A program made the position numbers and the translations under genes. From positions 90,999-154,998 of the forward strand of contig CAKSAK010000006.1 in NCBI GenBank assembly GCA_934435205.1: DNA of 64,000 bases, written 5' to 3'. The notes under the pieces were generated by a model, which saw only the letters and a program-made list of their open reading frames with translations, made no database searches and was not told the DNA's origin. The stretch is from an uncultured Ruminococcus sp. Lineage in GTDB: Bacteria > Bacillota > Clostridia > Oscillospirales > Ruminococcaceae. Positions 32,790 to 41,292 of this stretch are shown here, in pieces; within the stretch, counting starts at the first letter, position 1, and every line of letters begins with the position of its first letter.

Positions 32790-34346
32790 TTATTCTTCGT
32801 TCTTTGCGGCAAATCTGTTAAAGATAACTGCAAATATCGCAAAAATAACATATCCTGCGGCAATGACAGTAAGAATATTCTTTGTCATTTCAACGCCTGT
32901 TGACGGATTTACTTTTGAGCTGTCAGCCTGCGATGATGCCTCGTCAACTATCTGCTGTATCTTTTCTGTTGCCTGTGATTCTGTAAGCTCCTGTGAGCTG
33001 TCGCTGTCACTTACTGTAGTTGTAACAGCCGCACCGACATTTGCAGGTTGTCTGGCTGCTGTTGTGGTGGTGCTTTCAGCCTTTGTGTTTTCGTCAGCCT
33101 TTGGCTCTGTGCTTGCTGTTGTAGTAGTTGTGGTCGTTGTATCGTCAGCAGGCTTTGGTTCTGCCGCTGTGACCTTTGTAACGGCTGATGTGTCAACTGC
33201 TTCCTTGACAGGTGTTACTTCCACGGAAGCTACCTGAAAATCTGCATTTGCCTTTAAGTAATAAAGCTGTACGAAAACCTCGTCGCTTGTTCTTGAAGGG
33301 TCAAGGTCTGAGTATATCCACTGTGTTTCCTCGCCGCCTGTGAGCTTCGTGCTCTGTGCAGACCAGCTTCCGTCAACCAACGCACCGATCGCACCGCTTG
33401 CGTTGCCTGATGACTTTACGTTGACCTTTACATTGTAATGCTGTGAATAGTCTGTTATGTAGTCGGAAAGCTTGAAGCCGTACTGGAGGGAAGTTTCGCT
33501 GTTGAAGTCAGCGTCACCCTGCTTGTGTGTGAAAAGCGGTTCGGACTCAGGCTGTGCAGATGTTGCGGTTGTAGTGGTCTGAGTTTCGCTCTTTGCTGTT
33601 GTTGTCGTTGTGGTAGTTTCAGCAGGCTTTGCCGTAGTTGTTGTAACCTTCTCAGACTTAGCCGTAGTTGTGGTAGTCGCTTCGGACTTGGTCGTAGTCT
33701 TTGCTGTAGTCGTTGTAGTTGTGGTCGATTTTGATGTAGTCGTAGTAGCTTCGGCCTTAGATGAAGCGGTCGTAGTGGTCGTGGCAGGAGTTGTTGTGAT
33801 CTCCTCCCCTGCGCTTACAGTGAGCGGTGAACCCTCTGTAGGTGCTGAGTATGAAACTGACTTGTATCCACCGTCAGCTTCCGCAACCATTGTTTCTACT
33901 TCTACCCAATAGTTTATCTTGCCTGTTACGCCGTCTTTTACCTTGAAAGTCGCAAGGGCAAGGTCTGTGCTGTCCTTTATGTTAGAGCCTGTGAGGTTTG
34001 CACCGACTATTTTTATAGTGCCTGATGAAGCAACGTAGTTTGTTATAACGGAAAATTTGCTTCCCACATTGTATGTACTCTCGCTCTCCTCATCGGTCGG
34101 CACATATACTGTTACCTTTGACGGGTCATAATGCAGATCTATAGTGAAGCCTGCAACGCCTGTTTTGTCAGGTTCAAGGCTCGCTTTTATATTTATGCTG
34201 TCGCCTGCCTGTGCAAAGTTCTTGTCGCTTGTGAGCTTTATCTCGTTTCCGCCTGATGCACTAGCCACCGTGGAAACAATGCTCGTGAGCATAAGAAACG
34301 CTGTTGCCACCGACAGCGCTATCTTGTTTATTTTCAGTTTTTTCAT
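32790..34346 (-). CDS. Sortase-anchored cohesin-domain protein (scaffoldin-like)
   Basis: 518 residues. Signal peptide KKLKINKIALSVATAFLMLT. A cohesin-like domain (about 33-175) starts EIKLTSDKNFAQAGDSINIK and has GVAGFTIDLHYDPSKVTVYV and LALATFKVKDGVTGKI. Then come a Thr-rich linker, a ~120-residue beta domain (TSLQYGFKLSDYITDYSQHY, WIYSDLDPSRTSDEVFVQLY), a second Thr/Ala/Glu linker, NPSTG, a membrane segment and KNEE. Cohesins bind dockerins, so this is a candidate single-cohesin wall scaffold. The tail lacks the usual Arg/Lys end, so the sorting signal is unusual. Start ATG 34346 has GGAGGT. The divergent gene at 34842 encodes a dockerin. Confidence 0.85.
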   Translation of the reverse strand: MKKLKINKIALSVATAFLMLTSIVSTVASASGGNEIKLTSDKNFAQAGDSINIKASLEPDKTGVAGFTIDLHYDPSKVTVYVPTDEESESTYNVGSKFSVITNYVASSGTIKIVGANLTGSNIKDSTDLALATFKVKDGVTGKINYWVEVETMVAEADGGYKSVSYSAPTEGSPLTVSAGEEITTTPATTTTTASSKAEATTTTSKSTTTTTTTAKTTTKSEATTTTTAKSEKVTTTTAKPAETTTTTTTAKSETQTTTTATSAQPESEPLFTHKQGDADFNSETSLQYGFKLSDYITDYSQHYNVKVNVKSSGNASGAIGALVDGSWSAQSTKLTGGEETQWIYSDLDPSRTSDEVFVQLYYLKANADFQVASVEVTPVKEAVDTSAVTKVTAAEPKPADDTTTTTTTTASTEPKADENTKAESTTTTAARQPANVGAAVTTTVSDSDSSQELTESQATEKIQQIVDEASSQADSSKVNPSTGVEMTKNILTVIAAGYVIFAIFAVIFNRFAAKNEE

Positions 34347-34483
34347 TTGATACCTCCGTTGCAAAATCGTGTTTTTCTGTCAGTATTTTGCTCTTGATTA
34401 ATTTTGTTTACCATTGTTTTGTCTTTAATTTGTAATTTTTCATCATAAAATATTACAAGTTCTGTTACCTTTGTCGTAATAGG

Positions 34484-34513
34484 ATTATATCATAATATAA
34501 AGTAACACGTCAA
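34484..34513 (-). promoter_or_regulatory. Promoter of the cohesin gene
   Basis: TTGACG (34508-34513) and TATAAT (34484-34489) on the minus strand, 18 bases apart. Confidence 0.75.
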
Positions 34514-34693
34514 TAGTCAAAACAGCGAAAATAAGCATATTTTTTTGGATATATTTATAATGAGAGCATTTGTGTCACAATATATATGTACCGATCAACA
34601 GCAAAGCCACTAAATAGACTGTAATAAATCTGTAACTTTTAAGTGAAAGCTGTATTTTGCTAAATGTAAATTTTTTATGAATCAAAAAGACTG

Positions 34694-34723
34694 TTGACAA
34701 AGCCCTGAGAAATGTACTATAAT
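34694..34723 (+). promoter_or_regulatory. Promoter of the dockerin hydrolase gene
   Basis: TTGACA (34694-34699) and TATAAT (34718-34723) with an 18-base spacer, about 118 bases upstream of the start codon. Confidence 0.78.
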
Positions 34724-34841
34724 GAGGGTGAAGTTTTGTACTTGATACAGAAAAATGTACAAACAAATGTGTGTAAAAATAAGGACTTATACATAGGCGT
34801 GCCTTGCTGCGGTATTGCCTATATCTTCTGAGGTGAACGAG

Positions 34842-36587
34842 TTGATAAAAAAGATGATTTCATATATCCTGTCATTTGCTATTGCGGCGTCAATTGCGGC
34901 TTCATGTTTGACGGCTTCAGCGGCAAATATGACGGGAAGCTGTACTGCAGACGTTCTGAATGTTCGCAGCGGTGCAGGCACAAGCTATTCAAAGACAGGA
35001 ACAGTAAGCTATGGCGACAGTTTGACTATACTTTCCGAAACCACCGACTCAAGCGGTGCAAAATGGTATAAGATATCATGCGGCAATGTGACGGGCTATG
35101 TTTCGGCGGCATATGTTCAGCTAACATCAAGCGGTTCGCAGGGCAGTTCTGACGCCGATTTTGAAAGCTATATGACAAAGCAGGGCTTTCCTGAAAGCTA
35201 TAAACCATATCTGCGAAAGCTCCATGAACAGCACCCAAAGTGGATATTTACCGCTCAAAAGCTTGGCGTGGATTGGAACACTGCGTTAAAGGAAGAATGT
35301 GTTGTGGGCAGAAACCTTGTCCACTCGTCGGCACTGGCTTCTTGGAAGTCAATGGAAAAGGGCGCATATGATTTTAACGGCGGCTATTGGTATGGGCTTG
35401 ACGGCTCGTGGGTGGCGGCTTCAAAAGAGATAATAATGTATTATATGGACCCGAGAAATTTTCTCAACGATACATACATTTTTATGTTTGAAAATCAGTC
35501 ATACGATCCCTCGTATCAGACGGAAAGCGGTGTAAAAACTATTCTTGCAGACACTTTTATGAGCGGAAGCTACACTTGCCCTGATACAAAGAAAAAGTAT
35601 ACATATTCCCAGACCTTTATGGACGCTGCAAAAAAATCGGGCGTTTCACCTTATCATCTTGCTTCAAGGTGCAGGAATGAGCAGGGCGTAAATGGTGCAC
35701 CGCAATCCCTCGGCACTGTGAAAGGCTATGAGAATTATTTCAACTTCTTTGACATTCAGGCTTATGCGACCTCCACCATGACAGCCGCAGAAATGGGCTG
35801 TAAGTATGCAAAAACTACTAATCCGACCTATCTTCTTCCTTGGACAAATCAGTACAAGTCCATAGTGGGCGGCTCGATATTTTTAGGCACAGGCTACATA
35901 ACAAAGGGTCAGGATACCCTTTATCTGCAAAAATTCGATATGGTAGACGGCGGAAACGGACTTTATTATCATCAGTATATGACCTGCGTTTTTGGTCAGG
36001 CGAATGAAGCTATAAGCCTAAAAAACGCCTATTCTCAGGATATTTTGAACAGCGCAATGGAGTTTAAGATACCTGTTTACAACAATATGCCTGATAAACT
36101 TTGCCCAAAGCCTACAAGCAGTGGTGATAACAACAATTATCTTAATTCTCTCAGCGTTTCAGGCACGAGCATTTCACCGAAATTCGATAAGTTCACCACA
36201 AGCTATACCGCCACTGTCAATGCGGAGATATCTTCCGTTACTATAAACGCAAACCCTCTTGGCAAAAGCGCAAAGGTATCAGGAAAGGGAAAGGTGAGCC
36301 TTAAAACGGGCGAGAATACCATCAAGGTCACCTGCACAGCGGCAAGCGGCGTAAAACGGACGTACACAATAAAAATAACAAGAAAAGCCGCTTCACAGAC
36401 TCTTCAGCAGGGAGATGTGAACGGCGACAAGTATCTGACAGTTGTGGACGCTTTGCTCATGCTGCGTTACAATGCAGGCAAGACGCAGCTTGATTCCGCT
36501 CAGCTAAAGCGTGCGGATATGAACGGCGATGGAAAGGTCGATGTTATCGACGCTCTTACGCTGCTGAAAAAGATAAGTCAGAGTTAA
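34842..36587 (+). CDS. Secreted SH3b/glucosaminidase-like wall hydrolase with dockerin
   Basis: 581 residues in this order. Signal peptide (MISYILSFAIAASIAASCLT), bacterial SH3 domain (ADVLNVRSGAGTSYSKTGTV), a lysozyme-like N-acetylglucosaminidase domain of about 250 residues (YKPYLRKLHEQHPKWIFTAQ, SPYHLASRCRNEQGVNG with a likely catalytic Glu, YFNFFDIQAYAT), a cadherin-like beta-sandwich (LNSLSVSGTSISPKFDKFTT), and a type I dockerin with two complete calcium loops (GDVNGDKYLTVVDALLML and ADMNGDGKVDVIDALTLL). It probably trims peptidoglycan while docked on a cohesin. The start is TTG 34842, with AGGTGA five bases before; an ATG lies 12 bases further in. It is divergent from the cohesin gene. 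Confidence 0.87.
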   Translation: MIKKMISYILSFAIAASIAASCLTASAANMTGSCTADVLNVRSGAGTSYSKTGTVSYGDSLTILSETTDSSGAKWYKISCGNVTGYVSAAYVQLTSSGSQGSSDADFESYMTKQGFPESYKPYLRKLHEQHPKWIFTAQKLGVDWNTALKEECVVGRNLVHSSALASWKSMEKGAYDFNGGYWYGLDGSWVAASKEIIMYYMDPRNFLNDTYIFMFENQSYDPSYQTESGVKTILADTFMSGSYTCPDTKKKYTYSQTFMDAAKKSGVSPYHLASRCRNEQGVNGAPQSLGTVKGYENYFNFFDIQAYATSTMTAAEMGCKYAKTTNPTYLLPWTNQYKSIVGGSIFLGTGYITKGQDTLYLQKFDMVDGGNGLYYHQYMTCVFGQANEAISLKNAYSQDILNSAMEFKIPVYNNMPDKLCPKPTSSGDNNNYLNSLSVSGTSISPKFDKFTTSYTATVNAEISSVTINANPLGKSAKVSGKGKVSLKTGENTIKVTCTAASGVKRTYTIKITRKAASQTLQQGDVNGDKYLTVVDALLMLRYNAGKTQLDSAQLKRADMNGDGKVDVIDALTLLKKISQS

Positions 36588-36592
36588 AAATG

Positions 36593-36631
36593 CAAAAAAG
36601 CAGGAGCGTTACCACCATGGTACGCTCCTGC
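36593..36631 (-). terminator. Terminator of the 57-aa minus-strand gene
   Basis: GCAGGAGCGT and ACGCTCCTGC form a perfect stem. On the minus strand it is followed by TTTTTT. It also lies just past the dockerin gene stop. Confidence 0.8.
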
Positions 36632-36638
36632 GTGTGGG

Positions 36639-36812
36639 CTATTTCATCATCATTGAAATGCCGTCCATTACATCGCCGATAGCTCTGATCGCACGTCCTG
36701 TGCGGCTTTTGAGCATTTTCTTTTCGCTTGATGTCGCCTCTGTGACTGCATAAGCCACTGTTCCTGCGGCTATCGCCATTGAAACGCCTGTTATCATCGA
36801 CTTCATCTTCAT
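36639..36812 (-). CDS. Small 57-residue protein with one membrane-like helix
   Basis: It reads MKMKSMITGVSMAIAAGTVA then YAVTEATSSEKKMLKSRTGR and ends GDVMDGISMMMK. Residues 6-22 form a short hydrophobic Ala/Gly/Met helix, and the rest is basic and amphipathic. A strong AGGAGG site lies ahead of the ATG, and a good terminator follows, so it is probably expressed. It lies convergent to the dockerin gene. No family recognised beyond a likeness to short DUF-type membrane-associated proteins of Clostridia. Confidence 0.65.
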   Translation of the reverse strand: MKMKSMITGVSMAIAAGTVAYAVTEATSSEKKMLKSRTGRAIRAIGDVMDGISMMMK

Positions 36813-37080
36813 TGCTGTTTCCTCCTTTTTTCTTTGTAATATTATTTTTCACAGAAAGAGAACAGCTATGCCATGCAAATGAAGTCAGGAGGGCTGACGG
36901 TATTTTCCCGTGAATGTTCGTATTTTGTGATGTTGTGAAGGATATTTCAGTTGATGTGCGGTGCTATTATTTAAAATGTGATTAAAATTTTCGCATTTTA
37001 TATGTAAAAGTAAAAGAGATATGTTCATATCTCAAACGTTTAGTATAAATATTATTCATAGATATATAATAAATATGTAT
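36813..37080. other. AT-rich intergenic region before leuC
   Basis: No supported gene, T-box or leader peptide was found upstream of leuC. Only the promoter below and a short GATC/GATC hairpin in the 66-base leader were seen. Confidence 0.5.
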
Positions 37081-37109
37081 TTGCATTAACATCAAAATAG
37101 TGGTATAAT
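37081..37109 (+). promoter_or_regulatory. Promoter of the leu operon
   Basis: TTGCAT (37081-37086) and TATAAT (37104-37109) with 17 bases between. Confidence 0.7.
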
Positions 37110-37175
37110 AAATGGGTATAAAAAAATAAAGGATCTTGGTATGCTCTGAGATCTGATAGTAAGGAGTAATATTAA

Positions 37176-38438
37176 ATGGGTATGACAATGACTCAGAAAA
37201 TTCTGGCAGCCCACGCAGGTCTTGACGAAGTCAAGGCAGGTCAGCTTATAATGGCAAACCTTGACCTGGTTCTCGGCAACGACGTTACGTCGCCTGTGGC
37301 TATAAACGAGTTCAATAAAGCGGGCTTCACAGATGTTTTCGATAAGAATAAGGTCACAATGGTCATGGATCACTTTGCGCCTAACAAGGATATCAAATCC
37401 GCTACACAGTGCAAGACCTGCCGTGACTTTGCTTCAAAGTATGACATAAAGAACTATTTCGATGTTGGCGATATGGGCATTGAACACGCTCTGCTTCCTG
37501 AAAAAGGACTTGTCGCTCCTGGTGACTGCGTTATCGGTGCTGACTCACATACTTGTACATACGGCGCACTTGGCGCATTCTCAACAGGTATCGGTTCAAC
37601 AGATATGTGCGCAGGCATGGCAAAGGGAAAGACTTGGTTCAAAGTCCCTGCCGCTATCAAGTTCAATATCGTAGGCAAGCTTCCTAAGTATAGTGCCGCT
37701 AAGGACGTTATACTTCATATAATCGGCATGATAGGCGTTGACGGAGCACTTTACAAGTCTATGGAATTTTCAGGCGAGGGTCTGAAAAACCTCTCCATGG
37801 AGGACAGACTGTGCATGGCTAACATGGCTATCGAAGCAGGCGCTAAAAACGGCATATTTGCAGTTGACGATGTTACACTTGATTACATCAGGGATAAGGT
37901 AGACAGAGAGTATAAGATATACAAGGCTGACGATGACGCTGAGTATGAGGCTGAATATACTATCGACCTCAGCCAGATAAAGCCTACAGTTGCTTTCCCT
38001 CACCTGCCTGAGAACGCAAGAACATTTGACGATATCCCGGAGGTCAAGATAGATCAGGTGGTCATCGGCTCATGTACGAACGGCAGAATAGAGGATCTGA
38101 GATGTGCCGCTGAGATACTTGACGGCAAAAAGGTGGCAAAGAACGTTAGATGTATCGTTATCCCTGCCACACAGAAGGTCTATATGCAGGCTATGAAAGA
38201 GGGTCTGCTGGAGATATTCATAAATGCAGGCTGTGCAGTTTCTACACCTACCTGCGGTCCATGTCTTGGCGGACATATGGGTATTCTTGCAAAGGGCGAA
38301 AGAGCCGTTGCAACAACAAACAGAAATTTCGTGGGACGTATGGGTCACCCAGAATCAGAGGTTTATCTGGCTTCACCTTACGTTGCCGCCGCTTCAGCTG
38401 TGACAGGCAAGATATCACAGCCGTCGGAAGTTATGTGA
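37176..38438 (+). CDS. leuC: 3-isopropylmalate dehydratase large subunit
   Basis: 420 residues, the short prokaryotic form. It isomerises 2-isopropylmalate to 3-isopropylmalate with LeuD, using a [4Fe-4S] cluster. Cluster-ligand motifs are VIGSCTNGRIEDL and TPTCGPCLGGHMGIL, and the substrate region VIGADSHTCTYGALGAFSTG is intact. TAAGGAG lies before ATG 37176. It leads leuC-(129 aa)-leuD-(lipoprotein)-leuB. leuA is not in the window. Confidence 0.96.
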   Translation: MGMTMTQKILAAHAGLDEVKAGQLIMANLDLVLGNDVTSPVAINEFNKAGFTDVFDKNKVTMVMDHFAPNKDIKSATQCKTCRDFASKYDIKNYFDVGDMGIEHALLPEKGLVAPGDCVIGADSHTCTYGALGAFSTGIGSTDMCAGMAKGKTWFKVPAAIKFNIVGKLPKYSAAKDVILHIIGMIGVDGALYKSMEFSGEGLKNLSMEDRLCMANMAIEAGAKNGIFAVDDVTLDYIRDKVDREYKIYKADDDAEYEAEYTIDLSQIKPTVAFPHLPENARTFDDIPEVKIDQVVIGSCTNGRIEDLRCAAEILDGKKVAKNVRCIVIPATQKVYMQAMKEGLLEIFINAGCAVSTPTCGPCLGGHMGILAKGERAVATTNRNFVGRMGHPESEVYLASPYVAAASAVTGKISQPSEVM

Positions 38439-38529
38439 TATTCGGGGAGAAAATCAGCTGACAGATCTTGCGTTGGGGGAATAATTGATATGCAGCATGA
38501 CTGCATATATGACTTGGGAGCGAGAACAG

Positions 38530-38919
38530 ATGAAAAATTATCTTAGGGAAATATTCTCCGATATACTTCTTAGTATTGTTACAAAGAAGTACGGAACTTC
38601 ACTAAATGACTATCAGCGTGAGGAAAAGGCTGACGAGATCATTCAGGAACTCCATGATCAAAATACATTTACCGTGGAAATGACGCAGGCTCTTATTGAC
38701 AAGAAGGGCTTCAATACCTTTTATACTTCCAACATCGGGGGTACACCTGTGTATGCTCTCGTTAAAGAGGGAATGTTCCACAAGGTAAAGATCTGCTATT
38801 TTATTACAAGAAACAAGGATACTATAGACGGCCCGTATCTTGAAAAGATATATGAAGAGCTTAGAAAACAGGCGATAGGAGAAAATATATTCCATTCGTC
38901 AGAGTTCAAGCAGGGCTGA
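38530..38919 (+). CDS. Hypothetical protein between leuC and leuD
   Basis: 129 residues, soluble, alpha/beta. It starts MKNYLREIFSDILLSIVTKK and contains VKICYFITRNKDTIDGPYLE. I choose ATG 38530, with GGGAG nine bases before, over an ATG 45 bases upstream. It fills the gap between leuC and leuD, which in most genomes are adjacent. No family recognised. It may be an unrelated passenger or a local regulator. Confidence 0.6.
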   Translation: MKNYLREIFSDILLSIVTKKYGTSLNDYQREEKADEIIQELHDQNTFTVEMTQALIDKKGFNTFYTSNIGGTPVYALVKEGMFHKVKICYFITRNKDTIDGPYLEKIYEELRKQAIGENIFHSSEFKQG

Positions 38920-38946
38920 TAAAGTTTGACGAAAGGGGTTTTCATA

Positions 38947-39426
38947 ATGAAAGCTTGCGGAAAAGTACATAAATACGGGGATAACGTAGATACTGACGTT
39001 ATTATCCCTGCAAGATACCTCAACACACCTGATATGCAGGAGCTTGCACAGCACTGCATGGAGGATATTGACGTTGACTTTGCAAAGAACGTTCAGAAGG
39101 GCGATATAATGGTAGCAAAAAGCAACTTCGGCTGCGGCTCATCAAGAGAGCATGCGCCTGCTGCTATCAAGGCGAGCGGAATATCCTGCGTTATCGCAAA
39201 GACATTCGCAAGAATATTCTACAGAAACGCTATCAATATCGGTCTTCCTATCATCGAATGCGAGGAAGCTGCTGAGAAGATAGATAACGGCGACGAGGTC
39301 GAGATAGATTTCGACAGCGGTGTTATCACAAACAAGACCAAGAATGAGACTTATCAGGGTCAGTCATTCCCTGAGTTTCTTATCAATATCATCAACAGCA
39401 ATGGTCTTCTTAACTCACTTAAATAA
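38947..39426 (+). CDS. leuD: 3-isopropylmalate dehydratase small subunit
   Basis: 159 residues. MKACGKVHKYGDNVDTDVII is the family start, followed by the substrate loop SNFGCGSSREHAPAAIKASG. It forms the swivelling partner of LeuC. ATG 38947 has AAAGGGG. It begins 27 bases after the unknown gene. Confidence 0.95.
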   Translation: MKACGKVHKYGDNVDTDVIIPARYLNTPDMQELAQHCMEDIDVDFAKNVQKGDIMVAKSNFGCGSSREHAPAAIKASGISCVIAKTFARIFYRNAINIGLPIIECEEAAEKIDNGDEVEIDFDSGVITNKTKNETYQGQSFPEFLINIINSNGLLNSLK

Positions 39427-39499
39427 GATATTTTGAAGCTTTAAGGGGGATCTCTCAAAAGGGGTCGCCCTTGAACTGTTTCTATGAAGGGGTGAAGCT

Positions 39500-40174
39500 A
39501 TGAAAGCTAAAAAGCTATTTGCGGCACTTGCAGCAGGGGTAATGCTGGTGTGCAGCGCAGGCTGCTCGAAAGAAGAGGAGAGCAGCAGTAAATTTGAATA
39601 CAGCAGCAAGGATTTTCTGCCTTTTATGGTAATGGTGGACGGCAGCAAGATAGACCTGACCCTAAGCTCTGCAGAGATAAACAGAAAGCTTGGCGGCAAT
39701 TTTGCAAGGGGAACTGCTTCAAACAGCAGTATAGTGCTTGTGGAAAAAGATGAAAAGACCGATAAAAAAGGCGTTACAACAAAGACCTTTGCCTGCAATA
39801 AGCCTGAGATAAATGGTGCTGGATTTTCCACTTTCAACGGACTTTGGGCGAATATAGACGAAGCAAGCATAGAAAGCACTGTTTCACCCAACAGCATAAA
39901 GGTCAAAGGCTCTGACGGCTTGTCTTACTACTGGTCGTATTATATGGACGGTGAGGAGATAGACTATAGTCAGGTGAACTTTGACGGCACTGATACGGCG
40001 GACACTTATATGCAGTATCAGCTCAAGGGCATGGCTGCTGACGATTATTGCAAAAAGAAGCTTATTGACGGGGAGTGTTCGGTCTATACAGGCATTTTGT
40101 TCATGACAGCCGAAAAGCAGAGCTATTCCTGCGAGATAAGCGTTTCGACTTTAAATTCTGAGGAGGATAAATAA
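39500..40174 (+). CDS. Putative lipoprotein inside the leu operon
   Basis: 224 residues with a lipobox (MLVCSAGC, lipidated Cys22) after a short signal peptide and a Ser/Glu-rich spacer. The mature part is beta-rich (FMVMVDGSKIDLTLSSAEIN, KVKGSDGLSYYWSYYMDGEE). It would be anchored to the outer face of the membrane. It ends one base before leuB, so it must be co-transcribed with it. No family recognised; it is an odd neighbour for leucine enzymes. Confidence 0.7.
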   Translation: MKAKKLFAALAAGVMLVCSAGCSKEEESSSKFEYSSKDFLPFMVMVDGSKIDLTLSSAEINRKLGGNFARGTASNSSIVLVEKDEKTDKKGVTTKTFACNKPEINGAGFSTFNGLWANIDEASIESTVSPNSIKVKGSDGLSYYWSYYMDGEEIDYSQVNFDGTDTADTYMQYQLKGMAADDYCKKKLIDGECSVYTGILFMTAEKQSYSCEISVSTLNSEEDK

Positions 40175-40175
40175 C

Positions 40176-41258
40176 ATGGAAAAGAAAATTACAGTTATAA
40201 AGGGCGACGGCATCGGTCCTGAAATAGTTACAGAAGCACAGAAGGTCCTCGACAAGGTGGCTGAAAAGTTCGGTCATAAGTTCGTTTATACTGATATCCT
40301 TATGGGCGGCTGTTCTATAGATGAATATGGTGTTCCGCTCACAGACGAGGCTGTCGAGATAGCAAAGAACTCAGACGCAGTTCTGCTTGGCTCTATCGGC
40401 GGAAATACTTCCACTTCACCATGGTATAAGCTTGCTCCGAACCTCAGACCTGAAGCCGGACTTCTGAAAATAAGAAAAGAACTTGGTCTGTTCGCTAACC
40501 TGCGTCCTGCAAATCTTTATCCTGAGCTTAGAGAAGCTTGCCCTCTTAAGGACGATATAATCGGCGACGGCTTCGACATGATGATAATGAGAGAGCTTAC
40601 AGGCGGTCTGTATTTTGGTGCAAGAAAGACAGAGAACGTTGACGGTGTTGAAACTGCCGTTGACACTCTTACATATAACGAGAACGAGATAAGAAGAATT
40701 GCTATCCGTGGCTTCGATATCGCAATGAAGAGAAGAAAGAAAGTCACAAGCGTTGATAAGGCTAACGTTCTTGATTCTTCAAGACTTTGGAGAAAGGTAG
40801 TAAACGAGGTAGCTAAGGATTATCCTGAGGTCGAGCTTGAGCATATGCTCGTTGACAACTGCGCAATGCAGCTTGTAAGAGATCCTAAGCAGTTTGACGT
40901 TATCCTTACAGAGAATATGTTCGGTGATATCCTCTCAGACGAAGCCGCTATGATATCAGGCTCACTTGGTATGCTGGCTTCCGCTTCACTGAACGATACA
41001 AAGTTCGGTATGTATGAACCTAGCCACGGCTCTGCACCTGATATCGCAGGACAGGATAAGGCTAATCCTATCGCTACTATCCTTTCAGCTTCAATGCTTC
41101 TGAGATTTTCTTTCGATATGGATAAGGAAGCAGACGCTATCGACAATGCTGTCAAGAAAGTTCTTGAAGCAGGCTACAGAACAGGTGATATCATGTCAGA
41201 GGGCATGAAGCTTGTTGGCTGTAAGGAAATGGGCAGTCTTGTTGCAGATATGATATAA
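40176..41258 (+). CDS. leuB: 3-isopropylmalate dehydrogenase
   Basis: 360 residues, full length. It oxidises and decarboxylates 3-isopropylmalate with NAD+. Motifs: ITVIKGDGIGPEIVTEAQKV, LLGSIGGNTSTSPWYKLAP, MIMRELTGGLYFGARK, VDKANVLDSSRLWRKVV and the C-terminal EPSHGSAPDIAGQDKANPIA. GAGGAGG lies before ATG 40176. Confidence 0.96.
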   Translation: MEKKITVIKGDGIGPEIVTEAQKVLDKVAEKFGHKFVYTDILMGGCSIDEYGVPLTDEAVEIAKNSDAVLLGSIGGNTSTSPWYKLAPNLRPEAGLLKIRKELGLFANLRPANLYPELREACPLKDDIIGDGFDMMIMRELTGGLYFGARKTENVDGVETAVDTLTYNENEIRRIAIRGFDIAMKRRKKVTSVDKANVLDSSRLWRKVVNEVAKDYPEVELEHMLVDNCAMQLVRDPKQFDVILTENMFGDILSDEAAMISGSLGMLASASLNDTKFGMYEPSHGSAPDIAGQDKANPIATILSASMLLRFSFDMDKEADAIDNAVKKVLEAGYRTGDIMSEGMKLVGCKEMGSLVADMI

Positions 41259-41292
41259 CAGCACGATACCAGTTTTCAGACGGTGATAATAA

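Larger units (their letters stand above)
34347..34841. other. Divergent control region between cohesin and dockerin genes
   Basis: About 495 AT-rich bases with no gene, holding one promoter for each direction (listed separately). The cohesin transcript would have a leader of about 135 bases with a TATTAC...GTAATA inverted pair (about 34451-34481). No known RNA family recognised. Confidence 0.5.

Noticed and set aside
33525..33912. Cys- and Val-rich plus-strand frames
   Set aside because: These are antisense readings of the Thr-rich linker of the cohesin protein (ACA/ACT codons reversed).
36853..37175. Possible T-box or leucine leader upstream of leuC
   Set aside because: The leader after the promoter is only 66 bases and shows no specifier loop, T-box sequence or run of Leu codons.
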